Position numbers and translations under genes: made by a program
Part shown: positions 57,081 through 64,000 of the stretch, piece after piece
Layout of the letters: each line of letters starts with the position of its first letter
Position numbering within the stretch: position 1 is the stretch's first letter
The notes under the pieces: model-generated
What the model was told of the DNA's origin: nothing
Database searches by the model: none
The model's input: the letters and a program-made list of their open reading frames with translations, nothing else
From: Paraflavitalea pollutisoli
GTDB lineage: Bacteria; Bacteroidota; Bacteroidia; Chitinophagales; Chitinophagaceae
Direction: 5' to 3'
Length of the DNA: 64,000 nt
NCBI RefSeq assembly: GCF_029360705.1
Contig: NZ_JARKMX010000008.1
Coordinates: 1,177,949-1,241,948, forward strand

Positions 57081-58634
57081 TTAGGCAGGAAATGAAAGCT
57101 TAAAAAAATACGAGGCATTTAGCCTTCTGCCAATGGAGGGATATAACCCGATCATTTTCCTGATCACCCAGCCAACGCTTGCCAGGTAGCCAGGATCTCC
57201 GGGCGACCGATGCACAAACTGCATGGATGCCCGGTAATACAGTAAAAAATAGTACAATGACTTACGTATATCATTCGAGGCACACCAGGCCAGTCCGAGG
57301 TCCTGGTACACGATAGCCAGGTCGTCCTGATACTGCATCACCTCCGGATGCGTACGGCACAATTCTTTACTCAATGACAATTGATCCGCAAGAAAAGACA
57401 ATGCCTTCACATGATCACCTGCAGTACTGTATACTGCAGCCAGCCGGCCTAGCGACAGCCCTTTCAATCGCTGCTGACCGCGATAGGCCGGTTCATACAC
57501 GGCTACCGCTTGGGCGTACTCCGCAAAGCGCAGGTACTGCGCCAGGGCCTCTGCGGATTGCTGCCGTGCCAGATAAACATCTCCAATGTGCATATACACC
57601 GTCGCCATGCCCGCACTCATTTGCACCAAACCGGGTTGTTTGTGCAACAATTTCTCCCTGATACCCAGGCATTCACCATAACATTCCAACGCTTTATCAA
57701 ACTGGTTGGCCGCCCGGTAGGCGCCCCCCATCCTATTGAGCGAAATAGCATGTATCTCCGGGTACCAAAAGTTCTCGGGAAAACGATCGCATAGGTCGCG
57801 CAACTGGTTTTCGCCCGCCCGGAAACAATTGTCAGCAGCCCGGTGCATCGACAACGTAAGATAGGCCATACCGGTGTCCATCAACACCACTCCATACTCC
57901 TTCTGCACTTCCGCATATTGCTTCATCGACGGCCAGCACTTCCTGTATTGCCGGATAGCCTGTTTATAAAACGAAAGCGATAAAGCCAATTGACCATTGT
58001 CACGGTAAACAGCTCCCATTTTGCCCAAAGCCCTGGCCAGGTCGAAAGGCAGCTCATTGTCACCGCCAGCCCAACCCGCAAAGTGTTGCATACGTTCATA
58101 AAATTGCCGGAAACAAGCTGAAGCCTCTTTCACCTGCCCGTTTGCCAACAACACCTCACCCAACACCTCGAAGGAGAGCAGGTAATTCCTGTAGTAGTAA
58201 GCATTCAGCGGGAACTCCCGGTGTAGCTGCTCCTGCACCACCAGTGCAGTGCTCAAAAAATGAATAGACCGATCGTATTGTTTTTGTTGAAAATAATAAC
58301 GGCCCAACCGGTCTATCGACTGGAGCATCTCGCTCGTGAAAGATGCTTTATCGACGGCCGGACCAACCGTTTCGAGGTAACCGCCCAGTGCCTTTACATG
58401 TTCTTCATAGACCATAGCAGCAGCATCCTGCTGCCCCATTTGTGTCAGTATATTCGCCCGGTTAAGCAGGCAAGTGGTATAACCGATATGCCCGGCAGCA
58501 CGGTAAAGCGCCTCTGCCTGTTCAATCACTTCCAGCGCCTCCCGGTATTCTCCATTTTCCTGCAACGGCTCAGCGATCGACAATACGCCTTCCGCCCAAA
58601 CCAGGGCCTCATCGCCTGCTGTTTCTTCCTGCAT
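57081..58634 (-). CDS. TPR-repeat protein, partner of the NB-ARC ATPase
   Basis: 517 residues made almost wholly of tetratricopeptide-like helix pairs: EYREALEVIEQAEALYRAAG, FQQKQYDRSIHFLSTALVV, YRDNGQLALSLSFYKQAIRQY, YRAANQFDKALECYGECLGI, YLARQQSAEALAQYLRFAEY and YSTAGDHVKALSFLADQLSL. At least six to eight repeats fill residues 15-480. No signal peptide or enzymatic domain. It begins 7 bases after the NB-ARC ATPase stop, so the two are translated together. In NLR-like STAND proteins the sensor repeats are usually on the same chain as the NTPase; here they are a separate subunit. Confidence 0.85.
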   Translation of the reverse strand: MQEETAGDEALVWAEGVLSIAEPLQENGEYREALEVIEQAEALYRAAGHIGYTTCLLNRANILTQMGQQDAAAMVYEEHVKALGGYLETVGPAVDKASFTSEMLQSIDRLGRYYFQQKQYDRSIHFLSTALVVQEQLHREFPLNAYYYRNYLLSFEVLGEVLLANGQVKEASACFRQFYERMQHFAGWAGGDNELPFDLARALGKMGAVYRDNGQLALSLSFYKQAIRQYRKCWPSMKQYAEVQKEYGVVLMDTGMAYLTLSMHRAADNCFRAGENQLRDLCDRFPENFWYPEIHAISLNRMGGAYRAANQFDKALECYGECLGIREKLLHKQPGLVQMSAGMATVYMHIGDVYLARQQSAEALAQYLRFAEYAQAVAVYEPAYRGQQRLKGLSLGRLAAVYSTAGDHVKALSFLADQLSLSKELCRTHPEVMQYQDDLAIVYQDLGLAWCASNDIRKSLYYFLLYYRASMQFVHRSPGDPGYLASVGWVIRKMIGLYPSIGRRLNASYFFKLSFPA

Positions 58635-58641
58635 CGAATAA

Positions 58642-60210
58642 CTACTTTTTACTGATTGACAGTTCCGGCAACTTACGTGACGCGGCCCGCAAATACTTTT
58701 TATAGGCGGTGAATTCGCTGTCTGACATGGCTCGCCGATCGTGCATGATCTCCGTTAACGATTTCACCAAAGGAGCACAATTCTTCATAGTAGGTTTTAA
58801 CTTCTCGGCTACCACCTCCTGTATCAGGTGGTGCATCTTATAGGTCAAGCCCTGTTTACCGGCATATTCACTTTTTATCCAGCCGGTTTGCTTCAGGATA
58901 TCCAGCCGCTCCTCAAAATCATTGGCCTGCTGCTCTTTGACCTGCCAAAGTGTTTTCAGGTGATTGATCGGGATCTCTACGGAGGGCAAAACGGAAAAGA
59001 ACTGCAACATGCTAACCCTTTGCCGGTTCTCCGCAGCCACAGACTCTTCGGTTGTTGCAGCCAGCAGGTAATCGGTATCGAATATACTCAGCATGTACTG
59101 GTGCAGGGTGGCTTTGCTCAGGCTGTTGGAAGTGTGGAAAGGGTGCGCTCCGGTATTGACAGGCCTGTCCAACGCCGGGTGCCGAAGATCGGCAGCCTTG
59201 AGGTGTTCCAGCAATTGTTGCGGCGTAGCCCGCGTTTTATACCCTGTTTTGGCGAGTAATTCTGTAAATAAGGTATGACAGCGAATATGATAGAGCAGTT
59301 TCTCCAGGTCGGGCCGCAGTTGCCGCTCCTTCATGTACTGGAACAATGACGTTTCTTCCCGGTCAGTCATATCCGGCACATAGTAATGCAAAAATAACAA
59401 CATGGCATCTTTCAGGTCCAGCTCCTTTACATCGATATACTCCATCCCATCGGGGTTGGTGCGTGTCGTGATCAATATCTTCCAGCCTGTTCTCCTGAAA
59501 TGACGATACATGCTCACCAGCTCATCATAATCGGCTTCGTTGATATTGTCGATGGCTACCAGGTTGTCGCCCTCCTGCCGCTGCATAGCCTGTATCACCA
59601 TCTCCAACCGCTTCTCCCTGGCAAAAACCGCAGAAAGATCGAGTTGCAACGCGTCGGCCACCCCCTGCACAAAAGCACTCTCCAGGTTCCTATGCACCGA
59701 TACGGAAATGATCCATTTAAAGTGCTGGCGGCAAAGGTCCCTGTTCAGGTACTCGTGCAGTAAAGTGGTCTTTCCCATTCCGCCCATACTGGTCAACAAC
59801 AACACATTGTCACGTTGTCTCCTGTCCGTAAGCCGGTCATGGATTTCCCGCAACAGTTCACCCCGACCCAGGAATAGTTCAGGCCTTGCCGGCATGTTGA
59901 TGTGATATTTTGAATGCAGAAAGGTGCCAGCTGATTCTTCGACCGGTGCAGCTATCGAGGCTGTCAACACCTCCTGATCCATGGCCTGTCGAAAGACATC
60001 GAAGTTTTTGTACCCTGTATAGGTCAGAAATAGCTGCCGGGTGTCAGCGTGCAGATCACCCAGGCTATCATTTTTAAGATAGCGTGCAGCCTGGGCCGGA
60101 GAAATGTCCGTATCGGTCGACAATATTCTAGCCTTTCCGGCACATTTTTCCCGCACCTTTTCCCAAAGCTGCCGGTTATACTCTTCCTCATTGAATCGCC
60201 AAATCATCAT
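58642..60210 (-). CDS. NB-ARC STAND ATPase (NLR-like)
   Basis: 522 residues. Residues 1-85 form a small helical domain (ISPAQAARYLKND, YTGYKNFDVFRQAM). The NB-ARC module follows: LFLGRGELLREIHDRL at 112-127, Walker A SMGGMGKTTL (141-150) with Lys147, Walker B NLVAIDN with Asp221, ILITTRTNP (RNBS-B/sensor 1) with Arg250, winged-helix region and an MHD-like MHHLIQE at 459-465. All key nucleotide-binding residues are present, so it should be an active signal-transducing switch. The C-terminus is short and has no sensor repeats; the next gene, 7 bases away, is a TPR protein that can supply them. STAND ATPases of this type act in defence, signalling and regulation. It is the first gene of the run ending in VirD4. 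Confidence 0.88.
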   Translation of the reverse strand: MMIWRFNEEEYNRQLWEKVREKCAGKARILSTDTDISPAQAARYLKNDSLGDLHADTRQLFLTYTGYKNFDVFRQAMDQEVLTASIAAPVEESAGTFLHSKYHINMPARPELFLGRGELLREIHDRLTDRRQRDNVLLLTSMGGMGKTTLLHEYLNRDLCRQHFKWIISVSVHRNLESAFVQGVADALQLDLSAVFAREKRLEMVIQAMQRQEGDNLVAIDNINEADYDELVSMYRHFRRTGWKILITTRTNPDGMEYIDVKELDLKDAMLLFLHYYVPDMTDREETSLFQYMKERQLRPDLEKLLYHIRCHTLFTELLAKTGYKTRATPQQLLEHLKAADLRHPALDRPVNTGAHPFHTSNSLSKATLHQYMLSIFDTDYLLAATTEESVAAENRQRVSMLQFFSVLPSVEIPINHLKTLWQVKEQQANDFEERLDILKQTGWIKSEYAGKQGLTYKMHHLIQEVVAEKLKPTMKNCAPLVKSLTEIMHDRRAMSDSEFTAYKKYLRAASRKLPELSISKK

Positions 60211-60613
60211 ATATCAACGAATTAGACGGTTGTACTAAATATCCCCTACAATTTTCCCGGGCTACAGGAGAATGTCCTGGTCCTTCAGGAGAAAATAAGA
60301 GCACGTTATGAGAAATGCTTGTACGGTTATGAGAAAACAGTGACGCACGCCCCCTTTTAAATAGCTCCAACTGATCACATCTTCTCATAAGCCTTGCTGA
60401 CATTTGATGCAGCAAACGGCACAACACCAGCGGTTATACAGCGCTGATTATCCTCCGGAGAAGTAACCAGGTTGACCGTTCGCCAGTTCCCTGGCCAGGG
60501 TTCTTTTCACCAGCCCGAGATTCCAGACACCCAGCACGATGACATCAAGCTGGTCAGCAATGACCATCCGGACTTCTCATGGCTATTCCGAAAACAATTT
60601 CAATCAAAAAACA
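60211..60613. other. Divergent intergenic region with repeated TTATGAGAA boxes
   Basis: About 400 bases between the STAND gene and the small lipoprotein gene. No gene is seen. gttatgagaaa occurs at 60305-60315 and 60326-60336 (21 bases apart, about two helical turns), and the inverted form ttctcataa at 60382-60390. These look like operator sites for a regulator of one or both flanking genes. Confidence 0.45.
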
Positions 60614-60886
60614 ATGACAAAGAAAATAATAGCATTACTCATGCTCCTATCAGCCCTGTATAGCTGCAGCAAAAAAGACAGCGAAGACGATGATCGTAAA
60701 ATAATCATCAAACCACCAACAAACAATACCACTTCACCCGACTCTACTCAACAATCATCCGCAGGAGAGGATGACGACAGAAAGATCATCATCAAAACAT
60801 TCGCCGCGGAAGGTGCCGCCGCCGACTCAACCAGTGAAGGAGAAGATGGCGAAGACGATGACAGAAAGATCATCATCAGACCCTAA
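60614..60886 (+). CDS. Small lipoprotein with three 28-residue repeats
   Basis: 90 residues from ATG 60614 (MTKKIIALLMLLSALYSC); an upstream extension to 60539 is not needed. A lipoprotein signal with Cys18 is followed by three copies of EDDDRKIIIK(R) at residues 24-33, 52-61 and 80-89, an exact period of 28 residues or 84 bases. The linkers are Ser/Thr/Gln/Ala/Gly-rich. No family is recognised. The acidic-then-basic-then-isoleucine pattern could bind cations or a partner surface. A perfect terminator follows, so it is monocistronic, and the kinase gene starts 69 bases later. Confidence 0.65.
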   Translation: MTKKIIALLMLLSALYSCSKKDSEDDDRKIIIKPPTNNTTSPDSTQQSSAGEDDDRKIIIKTFAAEGAAADSTSEGEDGEDDDRKIIIRP

Positions 60887-60896
60887 AATACGCCGA

Positions 60897-60927
60897 CATC
60901 CGGAATCTAACAATTCCGGATGTTTTT
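60897..60927 (+). terminator. Terminator after the repeat lipoprotein
   Basis: Perfect 10-bp arms catccggaat (60897-60906) and attccggatg (60913-60922) with a 6-base loop, then five T residues. Confidence 0.9.
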
Positions 60928-60955
60928 GTTATTTTTAAACACCACACTGCTTATT

Positions 60956-62893
60956 ATGCTATCCAAACCAATTGTTTGTATACTGACGACCCTGCTGTTC
61001 ATCCAGGCCTGCCGACCATTTGCCAAAGACAAGTTATATGCCCTCACACACCAATTGGAGGATGCCAATTTACCCGATAGCCAGCAAATAGCCTTGATAC
61101 TGCAGGCAGATTCACTGGCCGCGCTGGCGGGCAACGACAGCATCCGGGTAGCCTTACACACCAGGGCGGGAGAATTATACCTGAATAAGTCCAGGGCACT
61201 GCAGGCAAAAAAGCATTTCCAGCAAGCGGTCTCCATCGCGACACAAACCAGGGACCAACAAAAACTGGCAGCAGCGCTCAACAATATCGGAGTGGCCTGG
61301 GACGACCTGGCCGAATCCGATAGCGCTATCAAATATTATACATCGGCCACCTCTATCTACCGGGCAAAAAAGGACTCGCTGCGTCTGGCACAGGGCCTTG
61401 TAAACATAGGCATTCTATATAAGAACAAAGGCGACCATGAACAAGCCGTGGCTGCCACCACGGAGGCGGCGGCTATCCTGGAAAACACCAACGACAAACG
61501 CAGTCTTTCCGATGCCTATAGCTCGTTGGGCAATAGCCTGAAAGACCTCAACCGGTATGAGCTGGCCCTGTCATATCACCACAAAGCGCTCCGGCTACGC
61601 GAAGCCATCGATGATTCTTTTGGTATAGCGCAGTCATTCAATAACATCGGCAATATCTATCGCTACCAGAAAAAATACCCGGAAGCGTTGCAGCAATATG
61701 CCGCTTCACTCGCTATCAAAGAAAAATCGGGTACCCCCAAATCCATTGCCAACACCATCGATAACATCGCCGTCGTATACCTCGAGCAACGCCAGTATGG
61801 ACAAGCCAGGGCCTACTTCGGGAAAGCGCTTGCCCAAAGAAAAGCTGCCAACGATAAAGAAGGCGTTATCACCACCATCAACCGGCTCTGCCAATTGCTC
61901 ATCGAGATGAATGACCTGAAAGGGGCATCCGAACTGGCACAACAAGGCGATAGCTTATCGCAGCAACTCGATAATCCCAAGCAGCGGATCGATAACATCA
62001 GTGTATTGACAGAAATCAATCGCCGAACAGGCAACCCCCAGGCAGCCCTGGCTTACGCCTTGCTCAACCTGCAGTTGAAAGACAGTCTGTTCAATCGGGA
62101 TATCGCACAGGCCACTACACAGTCCGAAACAAGATACAGAGCCCTCGAAAAAGAACAGGAGCTGGCATTTGTCAATCAGCTCAAAGACCAGCAGACGATC
62201 GAGATCAACAGGCAAAAAATATTCATCGTAGCGCTGTCGACCCTGCTGGCCTTGCTGATCCTGGCCACCATATTACTGATCAGGTCCCGAAACACGGTCA
62301 ATGTATTGTTCAAAGAACTGGCTCACCGGGTAGATAACAACCTGCAGATCCTGCTGGGCGTGCTAACGCTGAAAAAATATACCACGAAAGATCCGGACCA
62401 GCAGGCCGCACTCCAGACGCTCGAAGAGCGTGTCAACGCCATGGCATCTATCCATCATATATTGAAGGCCCCTGCCTACAACAAGCGTGTACAGGTAGAC
62501 ATGAACCTTTTCATCAACGACCTGGTAACGCATATCAACAATACTTACGCGAAGGCATCGATCCACTTTACAGTTCGCACGGACATCGACACTGCTCCTT
62601 TCGAAGGAAACCGGGCAGTAACCATCGGCTTGCTTATCAACGAATTATTGACTAACCTTTACAAGCATGGCACACCCCGGCACAACAGCGGAGAGATCCG
62701 CGTGAGCCTGAAAAGATCGGACAAGAAATACCTGTTAACGATTGCTGATGATTGTGCGCCCTGGCATCCGGCGCCAGGAAAGGGCAATAAAGGAATGGGA
62801 CTATTTTTGATTCAAACATTGAGCGAACAACTGAAGGGCAAACTGAAGACAGCAAGCAACGATTCCGGCACCACCACCACCCTGTTGTTTTGA
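60956..62893 (+). CDS. TPR-containing sensor histidine kinase (HisKA_2 type)
   Basis: 645 residues from ATG 60956 (MLSKPIVCILTTLLFIQAC), chosen because it precedes a signal/lipobox-like segment. Residues 60-360 contain about seven TPR units (AAALNNIGVAWDDLAESDSAIKYY, YSSLGNSLKDLNRYELALSYHHKAL, FNNIGNIYRYQKKYPEALQQY). A coiled stretch and one span (IFIVALSTLLALLILATILLI, about 423-443) lead to the kinase core: ELAHRVDNNLQILLGVL with the phospho-acceptor His, N box LLINELLTNLYKHG and G box GNKGMGLFLIQTL. It senses an envelope signal and phosphorylates a response regulator, very likely the convergent LytTR protein 11 bases away. Confidence 0.9.
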   Translation: MLSKPIVCILTTLLFIQACRPFAKDKLYALTHQLEDANLPDSQQIALILQADSLAALAGNDSIRVALHTRAGELYLNKSRALQAKKHFQQAVSIATQTRDQQKLAAALNNIGVAWDDLAESDSAIKYYTSATSIYRAKKDSLRLAQGLVNIGILYKNKGDHEQAVAATTEAAAILENTNDKRSLSDAYSSLGNSLKDLNRYELALSYHHKALRLREAIDDSFGIAQSFNNIGNIYRYQKKYPEALQQYAASLAIKEKSGTPKSIANTIDNIAVVYLEQRQYGQARAYFGKALAQRKAANDKEGVITTINRLCQLLIEMNDLKGASELAQQGDSLSQQLDNPKQRIDNISVLTEINRRTGNPQAALAYALLNLQLKDSLFNRDIAQATTQSETRYRALEKEQELAFVNQLKDQQTIEINRQKIFIVALSTLLALLILATILLIRSRNTVNVLFKELAHRVDNNLQILLGVLTLKKYTTKDPDQQAALQTLEERVNAMASIHHILKAPAYNKRVQVDMNLFINDLVTHINNTYAKASIHFTVRTDIDTAPFEGNRAVTIGLLINELLTNLYKHGTPRHNSGEIRVSLKRSDKKYLLTIADDCAPWHPAPGKGNKGMGLFLIQTLSEQLKGKLKTASNDSGTTTTLLF

Positions 62894-62904
62894 CAACAGG
62901 ATTA

Positions 62905-63678
62905 TCATTCAAAAACATCATTAGGCGATTGCAACTTATTGGTCGTAACCAGCTTCTTCAACCTGCTGAGCACATCCGGCTTAAATGACTGCGTAAGCGG
63001 TATCTGCTTAGTGCCGATAACGAGTGCATCAGCTGTAATACTATCTACCCGGTGGATATTTACATAAAAAGACTTGGCCGTCTTGACGATGGCCGGACAG
63101 CCCAACTGCGCCACGACATTATTCGAACTCATGGTAATCGTATACAGGCGGCTGTTGGAACAATGGATCTTCGTGTAGGCCCCGTCGGCTGCCAGGTACA
63201 GGATATCTGAAAAAAGAACTTTTTGGTAGGCACCATTCGACAGCACGAAAATACCATTCTCCACCCTTTCACCCAATGCCTGCACGTTGCCGGCCACCAT
63301 ATCCGGCATCGCCGTTTTGGCGAAGGCCGCCGCCACCGCTTTCACCAACGCAGCTTCCGAAAAAGGCTTGCTGATATAGTCCGATGGAAACGCCGTCTGT
63401 GCCTGCCGGTATACCTGGTAGTTGGTATGATCGGTGATGAAGATCACAGGCACTTTATACTGGTGGGAAATAATACCGGCGGTGGTGATGCCATCCAACT
63501 TGCCGCCCAGCCCGATATCCATCAATATCAGGTCCGGCGCATATAGTGGGATCTGCTCCAACGCCTCTTCGCCGGAAGTGACCATCGAGCAGGTATAACC
63601 CTCATGTTCAAGTATCAGTGAGATACTTTTGCTGATGATCAGCTCGTCTTCCACTATTAAAATGTTTCCGCTGTTCAT
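62905..63678 (-). CDS. LytTR-family response regulator
   Basis: 257 residues: receiver domain with ILIVEDE at the start, the phospho-acceptor Asp54 in LILMDIGLGG, Thr in VIFITDHTN and Lys in YISKPFS; then a LytTR DNA-binding domain (ILYLAADGAYTKIHCSN, TKSFYVN-type: AKSFYVNIHRVDSI, IPLTQSFKPDVLSRL). It is the probable output of the adjacent TPR kinase, with which it converges. Such pairs usually regulate genes next to them; the repeat lipoprotein is the nearest candidate. No second regulator is in the window. Confidence 0.93.
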   Translation of the reverse strand: MNSGNILIVEDELIISKSISLILEHEGYTCSMVTSGEEALEQIPLYAPDLILMDIGLGGKLDGITTAGIISHQYKVPVIFITDHTNYQVYRQAQTAFPSDYISKPFSEAALVKAVAAAFAKTAMPDMVAGNVQALGERVENGIFVLSNGAYQKVLFSDILYLAADGAYTKIHCSNSRLYTITMSSNNVVAQLGCPAIVKTAKSFYVNIHRVDSITADALVIGTKQIPLTQSFKPDVLSRLKKLVTTNKLQSPNDVFE

Positions 63679-63908
63679 GAATCTAGTTTAAAGGTGTAAA
63701 CCAAAAATACTATTCTGCCGTTGATTTCAAAACCCGCGCCCCTACTCTTTTTTAACGACGATGCACAAAATAGTTTCAAAAAAGAAAACACTGGTTTCAG
63801 AAAGAAAACACCCTCCTTTACCGCACCTGGTAACGAACTCTTATGGGTATGGCACATATTGCATACAGCATCAGCAAGATGCAATCACCAAATCCTGACT
63901 GCCATTGT

Positions 63909-64000
63909 ATGATCCTGAACAAGTCGATCGCTCCTGCGGAAGGCGAGTTTTCCGTCAAGTCCTACGTATGCACCAGTCTTCGGTCGTTGGTGTTTAACAT
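63909..64000 (+). CDS. Possible start of a gene truncated by the window edge
   Basis: From ATG 63909 the frame stays open for 30 codons to the end of the window (MILNKSIAPAEGEFSVKSYV and on). The peptide looks protein-like, with no stop in this frame. Too short to identify; the 230 bases between it and the LytTR gene would hold divergent promoters. Confidence 0.35.
   Translation, partial: MILNKSIAPAEGEFSVKSYVCTSLRSLVFN

Noticed and set aside
52688-60210. Integrated conjugative element
   Set aside because: No relaxase, integrase, attachment repeats or mating-pore genes are visible; VirD4 alone is not enough.
1-64000. CRISPR arrays, tRNA and rRNA genes
   Set aside because: No regularly spaced repeats or tRNA/rRNA signatures were recognised by reading; a tRNA scan could still reveal a missed one.

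Overview
The window reads as a chromosomal segment of a Bacteroidota bacterium, most likely family Chitinophagaceae. The signs are SusC/SusD outer-membrane pairs with a sigma/FecR switch, a DUF5916 protein, a GH115 glucuronidase, a MoxR/DUF58/BatA cluster, LytTR signalling with a HisKA_2-type kinase, few Shine-Dalgarno sequences and several TTG/GTG starts. No rRNA, tRNA, CRISPR array, IS element or integrase was recognised. The genus is inferred from gene content, not from a marker gene.

Layout. 0-10.9 kb: the 3' end of an RtcB-type RNA ligase, an S41 peptidase, a DUF5916 outer-membrane gene split by an in-frame TGA, a GH115 glycosidase, a DinB / MoaD-ThiS / BNR-propeller operon and two small genes. 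11-14.7 kb: a small membrane protein, a 666-residue GHKL ATPase with a C-terminal Shedu-like nuclease domain (a single-gene defence candidate), and a DUF4159 protein. 15-27.4 kb: a long plus-strand run of MoxR, DUF58, BatA-N, a DUF4175-like protein and another membrane protein, followed by TldD, TldE-like and TldD proteins. 27.4-40.4 kb (minus strand): an alpha/beta hydrolase, then a polysaccharide-utilisation-like locus read as ECF sigma, FecR, STN-SusC, second SusC, SusD, terminator, GH18 endoglycosidase with a crystallin domain. 40.4-49.1 kb: hypotheticals and a complete RND tripartite pump. 49.1-52.6 kb: a large lipoprotein with propeller, HEAT repeats and cytochrome c.

52.7-60.2 kb (minus strand) is the most unusual block. 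It is a compact six-gene run of NB-ARC STAND ATPase, TPR protein, small charged protein, four-helix membrane protein, VWA protein and an intact VirD4/TraG coupling ATPase. No relaxase, VirB4 or mating-pore gene is visible anywhere in the window. I regard it as the best candidate for an undescribed system: an NLR-like sensor pair linked to an inner-membrane DNA or protein pump. The function is inference.

60.6-64 kb: a tiny lipoprotein with a 28-residue repeat, a TPR histidine kinase, a convergent LytTR response regulator, and the possible start of another gene at the window edge.

How the genes may work together: the 28-40 kb locus senses and imports a glycan through a sigma/anti-sigma relay and trims glycans with GH18. 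The 15-27 kb cluster is an envelope-associated MoxR/VWA chaperone-like module with Tld-type peptidases. The 11.7-13.7 and 52.7-60.2 kb genes look like accessory conflict functions.
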